A DNA stretch of 64,000 nucleotides from Deferrivibrio essentukiensis (GTDB taxonomy: Bacteria > Chrysiogenota > Deferribacteres > Deferribacterales > Deferrivibrionaceae), in assembly GCF_020480685.1 (NCBI RefSeq), contig NZ_JAJAFU010000001.1, positions 124,001 to 188,000 on the forward strand, read 5' to 3'. How positions within the stretch are numbered: position 1 is the first letter of the stretch; every line of letters starts with the position of its first letter. Positions 47,348 to 57,367 of the stretch are shown in pieces. The position numbers and the translations under genes were made by a program. Below the pieces are notes generated by a model. That model had not been told where the DNA came from, did not search any database, and saw only the letters and a program-made list of their open reading frames with translations.

Positions 47348-48631
47348 ATGAAAAAGTGGATATTTTATTTTATAATAACTATTTTTCCAATTTATGGATT
47401 TGCATCGGAAGGTGCGAAGATAAATGGTGGGGATACTGCTTGGATGATTGTTGCTACCGCTTTGGTCATGTTGATGACTCCTGCGGGGTTAGCACTATTT
47501 TATGGCGGTATGACAAGGACAAAAAATATTTTAAATACTATTGGCATGAGCTTTGTTTCTTATGCTGCAGCTTCTGTATTGTGGATTCTTTTTATATACA
47601 GTCTTGCATTTGGTGATGATTTTGGTGGAGTAATAGGTGGATTTAATTATATTTTATTCCATAATATTAAAATAACAGATATCGAAGGGACAATTCCAAA
47701 AATCCTTTTTGCTACATTTCAAATGACATTTGCTGGTATAGCACTTGCTTTAGTAAGTGGCTCAGTTGTGGAGAGAATAAAGTTTAGTTTTTGGATGATA
47801 TTTGGAGTCCTGTGGCTTACCTTTGTCTATGCACCAATTACTCATTGGGTATGGGGCGGCGGATTTATAGGCAATATGGGAGCATTAGATTTTGCAGGTG
47901 GGACTGTTATTCATATAAATGCAGGTGTAACAGGGTTGGTTTTAGCTCTTTTATCAGGAAAAAGAAGGGATTATGGCAAGACGGCAATTATCCCATCTTC
48001 GATAGTTTTAACAGTGTTTGGCGCAGCTCTACTTTGGTTTGGATGGTTTGGATTTAATGCAGGCAGTCAGCTTGCTGCAGATGCAATAGCAGCTAACGCA
48101 TTTTTGGTTACAAATACTTCGGCCGCCAGCGGAGTTTTAGCTTGGTTGTTAGTTGAAAGGGTGGTAACAAAAAAGGTTACTCTACTTGGTGCAGCTTCAG
48201 GAGCAGTAGCAGGGCTTGTAGCAATAACCCCGGCCGCAGGATTTGTATCTGCAGGTTCTTCTATAATATTTGGTTTTTTATCAGGGATATTGGGATTTGT
48301 AGGGGTTTTTGTGCTTAAAAGCAAGCTCAAATATGATGATTCTCTTGATGCCTTTGGAGTCCACGGATTGTGTGGTATTTTAGGTGCTCTTTTGACGGGT
48401 ATTTTTGCTGACCCCGAAATTAATGCCATAGGTAAAGGTCTGCTTTACGGAAATCCTTACCAAGTATGGATACAGTTTGTTTCAGTTATTGTAACAATAG
48501 TTTATTCAGCAGTACTTACTATCATCCTGTTTTATGTCACTAAATTGTTTGTAAATGTAAGGGTCGATGATGAGTCTGAGCTTAGAGGCCTTGACGAAGT
48601 TGAACACGGAGAAAGAGGGTTTAATATATAA
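47348..48631 (+). CDS. amt: Ammonium transporter
   Basis: 427 residues with an N-terminal signal-like helix and eleven transmembrane segments. DTAWMIVATALVMLMTPAGLALFYGG, APITHWVWGGGF, GTVIHINAGVTGLV (pore His) and GVHGLCGILGALLTGIFA (second pore His) are the Amt family signatures. Ammonium uptake across the inner membrane. The usual partner glnK is not adjacent. The sigma-54-like promoter upstream fits nitrogen control. Start has CGGAGGA upstream. Confidence 0.96.
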   Translation: MKKWIFYFIITIFPIYGFASEGAKINGGDTAWMIVATALVMLMTPAGLALFYGGMTRTKNILNTIGMSFVSYAAASVLWILFIYSLAFGDDFGGVIGGFNYILFHNIKITDIEGTIPKILFATFQMTFAGIALALVSGSVVERIKFSFWMIFGVLWLTFVYAPITHWVWGGGFIGNMGALDFAGGTVIHINAGVTGLVLALLSGKRRDYGKTAIIPSSIVLTVFGAALLWFGWFGFNAGSQLAADAIAANAFLVTNTSAASGVLAWLLVERVVTKKVTLLGAASGAVAGLVAITPAAGFVSAGSSIIFGFLSGILGFVGVFVLKSKLKYDDSLDAFGVHGLCGILGALLTGIFADPEINAIGKGLLYGNPYQVWIQFVSVIVTIVYSAVLTIILFYVTKLFVNVRVDDESELRGLDEVEHGERGFNI

Positions 48632-48638
48632 TTTTAAG

Positions 48639-48657
48639 AGCGGGGCAAGTCCCCGCT
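48639..48657. terminator. Hairpin between convergent amt and terC genes
   Basis: Stem AGCGGGG / CCCCGCT with 5-base loop. It overlaps the last codon of the minus-strand gene and lacks a good T-run on the plus strand, so function is probable but not certain. Confidence 0.55.
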
Positions 48658-49372
48658 AATTGCTTTGTGCAATTTTCTTCCTTTTCGCTATTATCGTCAT
48701 AGTTTCTACAAAGCCTGAAAAGCCCATCGCAAAATATAGATAACCTTTTGGAATATGAAAATGTGCCCCTTCGGCCACAAGCGTAACACCTATTAAAAGT
48801 AAAAAACTCAGGGCAAGCATTTTTATTGAGAGGTGTTGCTCAATAAAGTGGCTTATCTTTTCAGCGGCGAAAAGCATTACAAACATTGCAATAATTATTG
48901 CCCCAATCATGGCTGCCAAATTGTGCCCGATGCCTACTGCAGTTATTACCGAATCAAGAGAAAAGACTATATCAAAAAGCCCAATTTGGACTACTACAGC
49001 AGTTAAGGTAATCTGTTTTAAGCCTTCTTCTTCCTTATGATTATCCTCATCTACAAGATTATGAATTTCATGTGTCCCTTTATAAATTAGAAAAAGTCCG
49101 CCTAACAGAAGGATTAAATCTTTGAAGGAAATTCCTTTATCAAATACTGTAAATAGAGGATTTGTCAGCATCATGAGCCACGTAATGCTGAGCAGTAGAA
49201 GTAACCTTGTTACAAGTGCTAATGCTATGCCTAATTTTCTTCCAAGTTTTTGTTGATGTTCAGGTAGTTTCCCGGAAAGGATTGATATTACTACTATATT
49301 ATCAACACCTAATACAATTTCAAGTATACTTAGCGTTAATAGGCTAACAAAGAAGGCTGATGAAATTTCCAT
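48656..49372 (-). CDS. TerC-family membrane protein
   Basis: 238 residues with about seven helices. ILEIVLGVDNIVVISILSGKLP and GLFDIVFSLDSVITAVGIG carry the paired Asp-Asn / Asp-Ser ligands of the TerC family, which is associated with metal (manganese) transport. The end KGYLYFAMGFSGFVETMTII is typical. Runs on the minus strand, 8 bases after the peptidase gene in reading order, so the two form one operon. Confidence 0.92.
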   Translation of the reverse strand: MEISSAFFVSLLTLSILEIVLGVDNIVVISILSGKLPEHQQKLGRKLGIALALVTRLLLLLSITWLMMLTNPLFTVFDKGISFKDLILLLGGLFLIYKGTHEIHNLVDEDNHKEEEGLKQITLTAVVVQIGLFDIVFSLDSVITAVGIGHNLAAMIGAIIIAMFVMLFAAEKISHFIEQHLSIKMLALSFLLLIGVTLVAEGAHFHIPKGYLYFAMGFSGFVETMTIIAKRKKIAQSN

Positions 49373-49380
49373 ATTTTACC

Positions 49381-51315
49381 TCACAAAATGCCACAAAGTT
49401 TTAAAAGATTTTTATTGTCAACTTTTCTACCTGCAAACTTCTCGTAAGCTTCTGTAATATTTATGCTACCACCTTTTGATAATACGTTGTCAACAAAATT
49501 GTCGGCGAGTTTTTTGTCAAATATATTGTTTTCTACAAACAGATAAAATGCATCAGCACTGAGTCTTTCAGCCCATTTGTAGCTGTAATATCCGGCAGCA
49601 TAGCCACCTGAAAATATATGGGAAAATTGATTTTCAAATAGTACATATTCAGGCACTTCAAACAGAGAAGTTTTTTCTCTTATCTGTTTAAGGATATTGT
49701 GAGCAGTATCAAAGTCAGTGACATTTTTATGATGAATCTCCATATCAAATATGGCAAACTCAAGCTGTCTTAAAAACATTATGCCTGAGTTAAAGTTTTT
49801 TATCTTTTTTAATGTTTTTTTCATATCGTCAGGCATTTTTTCGCCTGATTTATAATGACTTGCAATCATATCTAAAACTTCACTTTCGAAATAAAAATTT
49901 TCTAAAAACTGTGAAGGAAATTCTACTACATCCCACTTCACGCCATTTATTCCGCTTACAAAAATATTGTCTACGTTACTTAAAAGATGATGCAAAGCAT
50001 GTCCCATTTCGTGAAAGAGTGTTTCTACATCTGAAGGTCTTAAAAGGGAGCATATTCTTGATGTTGACTTTGGAAAATTTGCTACCACAAAGGCTGACGG
50101 AAGGTGAGTATTCCCTTTTAAATCTTTAAATCGTGTTTCATAGTCATGCATCCATGCCCCATCCCTTTTCCCTTTTCTCGCCTCTAAGTCCATGTAAAGT
50201 CTGCCGATAATTTTTCCATTCTTTTTTAAATTGAAAGCATCTGCTTTTTTGTGCCATAGAGGGATATCAACTTTTTCAAAAGCAATACCTAAAAATTTTT
50301 CCAGGAAAGAAAACATTCCTTTTACTACACGCTCTTTTTCAAAATACACCCTGAAATCTTCATCTTTGTATCCAAATTTTTTTATTTTTAACTTTTCTGA
50401 CAAAAATGCCGTATCGTAAGGCATTATTTTGCTTATTCCAAATTCACGGGCAATATCTTTTAGCTCTGCTAATTCACTTTCTGCCTTTTTTTTACAAGGC
50501 TCTATCATTTCATAAAGGAAGTCTAAAACTTGCTGCGGAGTGTTTGCATCTTTTGTGGCAAGGGATAGCTCGGCATAATTTTTAAATTCTAAAATCTTTG
50601 CCATTTCATCTCTTAACAAAAGTATTTCGGATATAATTTCACTATTTTGTTTAGCTCTCGTGTAGTAATGTTTGTACATATGCTCCCTTTTTTCTCTGTT
50701 GTTGCAGAATGTCATGAATGATATATAGCTTGGAGCATGAAGCGTAAATTCAAATGTATTCCCTTTTTTATATGTGGCCTTATCTGATTCGGGCATATCT
50801 TTGATATCTGCCTCATCTGCCTGCATTTTAAAGGCATTAGTATCGTTTAATACATTTTGAAAGAAATTGTTAGTAAGCTCACTCAGCTTCAAATTTATCT
50901 CTTTAATTCTCTTTTTCTTGTCCTTTTCAAGGCCTACACCTGAAAGTTCATAATCTCTTATTAAGTTGGTCAACACTTCCTTTTTTTCAGTATCAATTTG
51001 AAATTGATTCTGATAAGTTTTAAGCTTTTGGTAAATATCTTCATCCTGAGAAAGCTGTGTATGAAATTCTGTAAGGTAGTTAATAGCTTTGGAATATTCT
51101 TTTTGGGTAATTTTGCTGTTTTTTACTGAGTTTAAATGGGAAAGAGGGGTGAATTCCAACCCTACTGGGTAAGTGGTTTCCTGATATTTTGATAAAAAAT
51201 TATCGTCAATGTCACCATTTTTAATGTTGTTAATTTTTTCTTCAGTTTCGCTGATTAATGCTTTTAAACGTTTTGCTGAGCCTTTTGTCTCAAATTTGCT
51301 GATATCACAAAACAT
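49381..51315 (-). CDS. M3-family oligopeptidase
   Basis: 644-residue zinc metallopeptidase. The active site LFHEMGHALHH has the HExxH pair and is preceded by DVET; downstream Glu is in the FPSQFLENFYFE block, and SGGYAAGYYSYKWAERLSADAF is typical of the C-terminal lobe of oligopeptidase A / PrlC. Cytoplasmic peptide degradation. Length and motifs fit PrlC-like enzymes. Expressed with terC. Confidence 0.93.
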   Translation of the reverse strand: MFCDISKFETKGSAKRLKALISETEEKINNIKNGDIDDNFLSKYQETTYPVGLEFTPLSHLNSVKNSKITQKEYSKAINYLTEFHTQLSQDEDIYQKLKTYQNQFQIDTEKKEVLTNLIRDYELSGVGLEKDKKKRIKEINLKLSELTNNFFQNVLNDTNAFKMQADEADIKDMPESDKATYKKGNTFEFTLHAPSYISFMTFCNNREKREHMYKHYYTRAKQNSEIISEILLLRDEMAKILEFKNYAELSLATKDANTPQQVLDFLYEMIEPCKKKAESELAELKDIAREFGISKIMPYDTAFLSEKLKIKKFGYKDEDFRVYFEKERVVKGMFSFLEKFLGIAFEKVDIPLWHKKADAFNLKKNGKIIGRLYMDLEARKGKRDGAWMHDYETRFKDLKGNTHLPSAFVVANFPKSTSRICSLLRPSDVETLFHEMGHALHHLLSNVDNIFVSGINGVKWDVVEFPSQFLENFYFESEVLDMIASHYKSGEKMPDDMKKTLKKIKNFNSGIMFLRQLEFAIFDMEIHHKNVTDFDTAHNILKQIREKTSLFEVPEYVLFENQFSHIFSGGYAAGYYSYKWAERLSADAFYLFVENNIFDKKLADNFVDNVLSKGGSINITEAYEKFAGRKVDNKNLLKLCGIL

Positions 51316-51332
51316 GTTGCCTCCAAATATAT

Positions 51333-51360
51333 TTGTTATTTTTTGTAGTTATGTTATAAT
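51333..51360 (+). promoter_or_regulatory. Probable promoter of acnA
   Basis: TTGTTA at 51333-51338, 16-base spacer, TATAAT at 51355-51360. The -10 box is perfect. About 40 bases precede ATG 51403. Confidence 0.5.
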
Positions 51361-51402
51361 AATTTTAAAATAGTGTAAACCAATTAAATAATGAGGTGAA
51401 AC

Positions 51403-54036
51403 ATGGAAAAAGAAAAATTTATCAAATATTTTGAACATGAAAATAAAAAATATCAATATTTTGACATTTCAGAGTTATCGCCGGAGGTTAAAAATCTACC
51501 CTTTTCAATAAGGGTACTTCTTGAAAATATTTTAAGAAAGTATGACGGTAAAATAGTCAAAGATGAACATATTAATGAAATATTAGAGTATAAAGGGAAA
51601 TATGACAAGCCATTTGAAATACCTTTTTATCCGGCAAGAGTGTTAATGCAGGATTTTACCGGCGTACCCTGTGTGGTTGACCTTGCAATGCTTAGAGATG
51701 CAGTTAATGAAAAAGGGCTGGATGCCTCCATGATTAATCCTCAGGTGCCAGTGGAGCTTATATGTGATCACTCTGTTCAGATAGATTATTATGGTGCTTC
51801 TGATGCGCTTAATAAAAATGTTGCCCTTGAATACAGCCGAAATAGTGAAAGATACAAATTATTAAAATGGGCGCAGAAAAGTTTTGAAAATTTCAAAGTA
51901 GTTCCGCCAAATTCAGGAATTTGCCATCAGGTAAATCTTGAGTATCTTGGCAGAGTAGCTATGACAGATGAGGTAGGTGGCTCAGACTTAGTTTTCCCCG
52001 ATACTGTTGTAGGGACAGATTCTCACACACCTATGATAAATGGTATAGGTGTACTTGGTTGGGGGGTTGGTGGTATTGAAGCTGAAGCTGTTGCACTGGG
52101 GCAGCCTTATTTTATGGCACTTCCAGAAGTAATAGGTGTGAGACTCTATGGAGAATTGAAAGAAGGGGTAACAGCTACCGATTTAATTTTAACAATTACG
52201 GAGATGTTAAGAAAATATAAAGTAGTAGGTAAATTTGTCGAATTCTTTGGGCAGGGTGTTTTGAATCTTCCTATTCCGGACAGGGCTACCATTTCCAATA
52301 TGACTCCTGAATGCGGGTCTACTGTCAATTTCTTTCCTGTAGACAGTCATGTTGTTGATTTTCTGGGAAGGACAAATAGGAAGAATTATGCGACACTTAC
52401 TGAAAAGTTTTACAAGCTCAGCGGTATGTTTTTCAAGGGGGATGAGAATCCAAAATATACCGATTTATTAGAGCTTGACTTGTCAAAGGTGGAGCCTTGC
52501 CTTGCAGGACCTTCAAGACCTCAGGATAAAATTTTCCTTAAAGATATCAAGGTGAAATTTGATGAAATAATTGAAAATAAATATAGCCAAACCGAAATTG
52601 TACTAAATGATGAAAGGGTTACCTTAAAAGATGGCAGTGTTGTGATAGCTGCAATCACCTCATGTACAAATACTTCAAACCCTTCTGTAATGATTGGTGC
52701 AGGACTTGTTGCTAGGAAAGCCGTAGAAAAAGGGTTAAAGGTTAAACCATATGTAAAAACCTCCCTTGCTCCAGGTTCCAAAGTAGTTACAGATTATCTA
52801 AAAAAGTCAAACCTTTTGCCATACTTGGAAGCACTTGGTTTTCATGTTGCAGCCTATGGATGTACCACTTGTATAGGCAACAGCGGTCCACTTAACCCTG
52901 TAATTGAAAAGGCAATAGTTGATAACAAGTTAAATGTTGCTTCCGTATTGTCAGGCAACAGAAATTTTGAAGCAAGGGTACATAACAGGGTCAGGTCAAA
53001 TTTTCTTGCATCCCCTATGCTTGTGGTTGCTTTTGCCATTGCGGGAAAAGTAAATATTGATATGGATAAAGAGCCACTTGGATATAACCCTAACGGTGAG
53101 CCGGTATATCTAAAAGATATATGGCCAAGCCAGGAAGAGATAGCAGAATATGTTCAGAACAGTATAGACCCGGAATTTTACAAAAAAGAGTATAGCGTAA
53201 TTTTTGATGGCGATAAATTCTGGCAGAGTCTTGATGCTGAAAAGAGTAAAGTATATAGCTGGGATGAAAATTCTACTTACATCAAAAAACCACCTTTTGT
53301 GGATGATTTTGATAAAGTAAAAGATAATGGTGATATAAATGATGCTTATGCGCTTCTTGTTTTGGGGGACAGTGTAACTACTGACCATATTTCCCCGGCA
53401 GGCTCTATTCCAAAAGATTACCCTGCAGGGAGATATCTTCTTGAGCATGGAGTAAAGGTTGAGGATTTCAATTCTTACGGTTCAAGAAGGGGGAATCATG
53501 AGGTTATGATGAGGGGTACATTTGCAAATGTCAGAATAAAAAATAGATTGGTTGCGCCAAAAGAGGGTGGATTTACCGTTAAATTTCCTGAAAAAGAAGA
53601 AGGATATGTTTTTGATATTGCTATGCAATATTTAAAGGAAGGAAGAAACCTCATTGTCCTTGGCAAAAAAGAATATGGGAGTGGCTCATCAAGGGATTGG
53701 GCGGCAAAAGGGACAGTGCTTCTTGGTGTAAAGGCTGTAATAGCAGAGAGTTTTGAGAGGATTCATAAGAGCAATCTTGTAGGAATGGGTGTCTTGCCGC
53801 TGCAGTTTAGGGAAGGTCAGTCTTATGAAAGTCTTGGAATAAGCGGAAATGAAAAATTTTCGATTTTAGGGCTTGGTGATTTAAAGCCCGGGCAAATTTT
53901 AAAAGTTATAGCCGAAAAAGAGGATGGTGCAAAGATAGAATTTGAAGCCCTTTCAAGACTTGATACTGAAATAGAGGTAGAGTACTATAAATCTGGTGGA
54001 ATATTACCTTATGTGCTAAAGAAATTTGTGGGGTAA
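51403..54036 (+). CDS. acnA: Aconitate hydratase AcnA
   Basis: 877 residues. Isomerises citrate to isocitrate in the TCA cycle. SVQIDYYG, VVGTDSHTPMINGIGVLGWGVGGIEAEA, TSCTNTSNPSVM (Fe-S Cys) and CTTCIGNSGPL (two more Fe-S Cys) are all present, and the C-terminal swivel domain has GSRRGNHEVMMRGTF and YGSGSSRDWAAKG. Start ATG 51403 has GAGGTG. Followed after 17 bases by the restriction-modification genes, which suggests read-through but not shared function. Confidence 0.98.
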   Translation: MEKEKFIKYFEHENKKYQYFDISELSPEVKNLPFSIRVLLENILRKYDGKIVKDEHINEILEYKGKYDKPFEIPFYPARVLMQDFTGVPCVVDLAMLRDAVNEKGLDASMINPQVPVELICDHSVQIDYYGASDALNKNVALEYSRNSERYKLLKWAQKSFENFKVVPPNSGICHQVNLEYLGRVAMTDEVGGSDLVFPDTVVGTDSHTPMINGIGVLGWGVGGIEAEAVALGQPYFMALPEVIGVRLYGELKEGVTATDLILTITEMLRKYKVVGKFVEFFGQGVLNLPIPDRATISNMTPECGSTVNFFPVDSHVVDFLGRTNRKNYATLTEKFYKLSGMFFKGDENPKYTDLLELDLSKVEPCLAGPSRPQDKIFLKDIKVKFDEIIENKYSQTEIVLNDERVTLKDGSVVIAAITSCTNTSNPSVMIGAGLVARKAVEKGLKVKPYVKTSLAPGSKVVTDYLKKSNLLPYLEALGFHVAAYGCTTCIGNSGPLNPVIEKAIVDNKLNVASVLSGNRNFEARVHNRVRSNFLASPMLVVAFAIAGKVNIDMDKEPLGYNPNGEPVYLKDIWPSQEEIAEYVQNSIDPEFYKKEYSVIFDGDKFWQSLDAEKSKVYSWDENSTYIKKPPFVDDFDKVKDNGDINDAYALLVLGDSVTTDHISPAGSIPKDYPAGRYLLEHGVKVEDFNSYGSRRGNHEVMMRGTFANVRIKNRLVAPKEGGFTVKFPEKEEGYVFDIAMQYLKEGRNLIVLGKKEYGSGSSRDWAAKGTVLLGVKAVIAESFERIHKSNLVGMGVLPLQFREGQSYESLGISGNEKFSILGLGDLKPGQILKVIAEKEDGAKIEFEALSRLDTEIEVEYYKSGGILPYVLKKFVG

Positions 54037-54053
54037 AAAATCGAGAGGTTGCA

Positions 54054-54998
54054 ATGGCAAAACCATTTGTTAAATGGGCGGGCGGGAAATCTCAGCTTTT
54101 AGATGAAATTGGTAAAACAATACCTGCCTGCTTTAAATACAAAAAATTTACTTTTATTGAGCCTTTTGTTGGTGGAGGTGCAGTTTTATTTTATATGATT
54201 GAAAATTATCCCGAATTGGAAAAAATAGTTATAAATGATATTAATTCTGATTTGATAAGTACTTACAATGTAATAAAAAATGATATAAATGAACTGATTT
54301 TAGTCTTGAAAGAATTGGAAAAAGAATATCACTTACTTGAAGACAATTTAGATGCAAAAAAACATTTTTATTATTCAAAAAGGGACGAATTTAATATGCG
54401 AGGTTCAAAACCAACTATGCAGGCAGCTTTGTTTATTTTTCTGAACCGCACATGTTTTAATGGTTTATATCGTGTAAACCGTAAAAATGAATTTAACGTT
54501 CCTATAGGTAGTTACAAAAAGCCCATGATTTGCGATGAGGAAAATTTAAGAGCAGTAAATAAAGCATTACAAAAAGTAATTATATTAAATGAAGATTTTG
54601 AAGAAACATTGAAATATGCTGAGGAGGAAACTTTATTTTATTTTGACCCTCCATACAAACCTTTAAGTAAAACCTCCAGTTTTAATTCTTATTCAAAAGA
54701 AGAGTTTGACGATGCGGCTCAAATAAGACTCTCTAATTTTTGTAAAAAATTAGATTCTTTAGGTTATTGTTGGATTTTAAGCAATTCCGATGTAAAAGGA
54801 AAAAATCCGAACGACAACTTTTTTGATGACTTATACAGTGAATTTCATATAAAAAGGGTGTTTGCAAGAAGGAATATAAACTCAAATCCGGATAAAAGAG
54901 GAGAATTGACAGAACTGTTAATAACAAATTTTTCTTTAAATGAAATGGAGCTTATGGATGGACAGAGAAAAAGCACATTTACTACTTCAGGAACTTAA
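54054..54998 (+). CDS. Dam-like DNA adenine N6-methyltransferase
   Basis: 314-residue D12-class (alpha) methyltransferase. The N-terminal FVKWAGGKSQLLDEI is the AdoMet loop, FIEPFVGGGAVLFYM is motif I, and the catalytic motif DPPY is in FYFDPPYKPLSKTSSFNSY. Enzymes of this branch methylate GATC. ATG 54054 has GAGAGG upstream. First of three overlapping genes of a restriction system; the overlap with the nuclease gene is 41 bases. Confidence 0.94.
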   Translation: MAKPFVKWAGGKSQLLDEIGKTIPACFKYKKFTFIEPFVGGGAVLFYMIENYPELEKIVINDINSDLISTYNVIKNDINELILVLKELEKEYHLLEDNLDAKKHFYYSKRDEFNMRGSKPTMQAALFIFLNRTCFNGLYRVNRKNEFNVPIGSYKKPMICDEENLRAVNKALQKVIILNEDFEETLKYAEEETLFYFDPPYKPLSKTSSFNSYSKEEFDDAAQIRLSNFCKKLDSLGYCWILSNSDVKGKNPNDNFFDDLYSEFHIKRVFARRNINSNPDKRGELTELLITNFSLNEMELMDGQRKSTFTTSGT

Positions 54999-55569
54999 AG
55001 GTAAGGATTTAAGAGAATTAGCTAAGAGTTATGATGTAACCGTATTTAAAAATGGGAAGAAAAATAAAGGTTGGGCTGGCCATGTTATAGAGCATTACCT
55101 AGGTTTACCTATTAATTCAGCTCAATCTCCTAACTTTGGCTCATGGGAGTTAAAAACAATATCTTTAAAAAAACTTAAAAACGGAAATTTAACAATCAAA
55201 GAAACTATGGCAATTACCATGATTGATCCGTTTAATGTTAAGAATACACCATTTGAAGAAAGTCATTTACTGGCAAAAATGAAGAAAATACTGATACTAT
55301 CCAGAATATGGGAGGGTGTTAATGAGCCGGCTTCTGTGGTATATGGAATACATACATTCAATATTGAAAACGATGAAATATATGCACAAATTAAAGAAGA
55401 CTATGAATTGGTAAGAAAGACGATTATAGATAAAGGGTTTGATGCATTGAGTGGTAAAATGGGAAAATTTGTCCAGCCTAGAACAAAAGGTGCCGGTCAT
55501 GGTTCAACTTCACGAGCTTTTTATGCTAGGGTTCCTTTTTTAAAAAAAGTAATATTGTTAAATGATTAA
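54958..55569 (+). CDS. MutH/Sau3AI-type restriction endonuclease
   Basis: 203 residues from ATG 54958, with GGAG at 54947-54950; the frame opens at 54940 inside the methylase gene. LKGKDLRELAKSYDV and KGWAGHVIEHYLGLPINSAQSPNFGSWELKTISLKKLKNG fit the MutH fold, with the D/E...ExK catalytic pattern in GSWELKTI. MutH and Sau3AI cut at GATC. Placement between two adenine methylases, not with mutS/mutL, argues for a restriction enzyme. Its stop overlaps the second methylase by 8 bases. Confidence 0.85.
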   Translation: MDREKAHLLLQELKGKDLRELAKSYDVTVFKNGKKNKGWAGHVIEHYLGLPINSAQSPNFGSWELKTISLKKLKNGNLTIKETMAITMIDPFNVKNTPFEESHLLAKMKKILILSRIWEGVNEPASVVYGIHTFNIENDEIYAQIKEDYELVRKTIIDKGFDALSGKMGKFVQPRTKGAGHGSTSRAFYARVPFLKKVILLND

Positions 55570-56440
55570 ACCATATTTCAAATCAAAAGACAAAGCATTT
55601 ATTTTACTACACGGTGATGTGTTTGAACTTTTACCGCAATTTGACTTTAAATTTGATATGGTTTTTGCCGACCCACCTTATTTTTTGTCTAATGATGGGC
55701 TGACTATAAAAAACGGGAAAATAACGAGTGTTAATAAAGGGGAATGGGATAAATCAAAGGGTTTTAAATTCGTTAATGATTTTAATCGAAGGTGGCTAGA
55801 GCTTATTCGAGATAAAATGAAAGAGGACGCTACTATCTGGATAAGTGGCACTATTCATAATGTTTTTAGTATTGGGCAAATTTTAACTGAGCTTGATTTT
55901 AAAATATTAAATGTAATTACTTGGCAAAAAACAAATCCGCCTCCAAATTTTTCATGTCGTTATTTTACTCACTCAACAGAGCAGATAATTTGGGCAAGAA
56001 AAAATGCAAAAGTGCCGCATTATTTCAATTATGAATTAATGAAAGAATTAAATAACGGAAAGCAAATGACAGATGTATGGAGATTACCTGCTATTGCAAA
56101 GTGGGAAAAAACTTGTGGCAAACACCCAACACAAAAACCATTATCTGTATTAACACGAATAATTCTTGCTTCAACCAAACAAGATGCTTGGATTTTAGAT
56201 CCATTTACTGGAAGTAGTACAACAGGAATTGCTGCGAATATATTAAATAGAAAATTTTTGGGGATTGATATTGAGGAAGAATATCTTGAAATAAGTAAAA
56301 ATAGAAAAATTGAAATAGAAAATGAAACAATATTGAATGAATATAGAAAAAAACTGCAAGGGTTTAAAAATGAAAATCAGCTGGAAAGTTGCTTGCTAAG
56401 AGAGCCTATTGAAGAATATGATTTAGATTTACCTTTATAA
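55562..56440 (+). CDS. DpnA-like DNA adenine methyltransferase
   Basis: 292-residue beta-class N6-adenine methyltransferase. The catalytic motif DPPY is in FADPPYFLSNDG near residue 35, HPTQKP lies around 205, and the AdoMet motif DPFTGSSTTGIAA near 220, so motif order is IV then I as in DpnA. DpnA-type enzymes also act on single-stranded DNA, protecting it during transformation. It completes a three-gene GATC-type system. Confidence 0.92.
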   Translation: MIKPYFKSKDKAFILLHGDVFELLPQFDFKFDMVFADPPYFLSNDGLTIKNGKITSVNKGEWDKSKGFKFVNDFNRRWLELIRDKMKEDATIWISGTIHNVFSIGQILTELDFKILNVITWQKTNPPPNFSCRYFTHSTEQIIWARKNAKVPHYFNYELMKELNNGKQMTDVWRLPAIAKWEKTCGKHPTQKPLSVLTRIILASTKQDAWILDPFTGSSTTGIAANILNRKFLGIDIEEEYLEISKNRKIEIENETILNEYRKKLQGFKNENQLESCLLREPIEEYDLDLPL

Positions 56441-56569
56441 TTCAGTGATGATAAGAATAGTTATTGATTTTGTTATGGTAAATTGAGGTAAGATATGCAA
56501 TAGTTTAAAACTTCTGTTGATTATTTCACTCAAAAGTAATAAATGATTCAAAAAAAATAAGGATGTAAT

Positions 56570-57367
56570 ATGGGAAAAACACAATATATTCAGGACACGC
56601 CGCTTTATGTTGGCACAAGCGGATACAAGTATGATGACTGGAAAGGGACATTTTATCCCCAAAATGTATCAAATTATGATATGTTAAATGAGTACTGTAA
56701 ATATTTTAACTTTTTAGAGCTTACCTATACTTTTTATAAGATGCCAATTTTAAAAACTACTATGAGTATTGCTGAAAGGTTGAAAGGGAATACCAAAGTA
56801 TCCATCAGAATAAATAAGATATTTATGAAAGGGAAATATACGGCAGATGATTTAAAAGAGTTTAAAGATGCTGTGGCCCCGTTGTTAAAAGAAGATATAG
56901 GGATAGCGTATCTGTGTGATTTTAGTACAAAATTTTCTGCTTCAAAGGCAAATTTTGAACTGATGCTTAAGCTGAAAGATGATTTTAATGAGTTACCTAT
57001 ATTTTTTGAGCTGCCAAGCAGGACTTGGTATAAAGAAAGATATTTGGAAGATATGAGGACACATTCTCTGGGCTTGGTTGTTGTAGACATGCCTAAAACA
57101 ACAGGATTTGCGCCATATTATCCTGTAACAACAAACAGTAATACTTATTTTAGACTTTATGGTAGAAGCAATCTTTGGATGATTCCTGAAGAGAAGATTT
57201 TAAACTACTCTTACAAAGAGGAAGAGCTTCAGAAAGTTTATGAAGATATAAGAAAGCTTAGTATCGTTTCTAATAATGTGTTTGTTTCATTTTGCAATCT
57301 TGAAAATGGCAGAGCAGCAGTCAATGCGCTGTATTTTGCCGATATGGCGGGGAAAAAAGATGAATAA
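56570..57367 (+). CDS. DUF72 family protein (YecE-like)
   Basis: 265-residue TIM-barrel protein. YVGTSGYKYDDWKGTFYP near the N-terminus, LELTYTFYKMP, and the FRLYGRSNLW block are the DUF72 signatures. Function is not known for the family. ATG 56570 is preceded by AAGGATG-type sequence. It overlaps the next gene by 8 bases. Confidence 0.88.
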   Translation: MGKTQYIQDTPLYVGTSGYKYDDWKGTFYPQNVSNYDMLNEYCKYFNFLELTYTFYKMPILKTTMSIAERLKGNTKVSIRINKIFMKGKYTADDLKEFKDAVAPLLKEDIGIAYLCDFSTKFSASKANFELMLKLKDDFNELPIFFELPSRTWYKERYLEDMRTHSLGLVVVDMPKTTGFAPYYPVTTNSNTYFRLYGRSNLWMIPEEKILNYSYKEEELQKVYEDIRKLSIVSNNVFVSFCNLENGRAAVNALYFADMAGKKDE

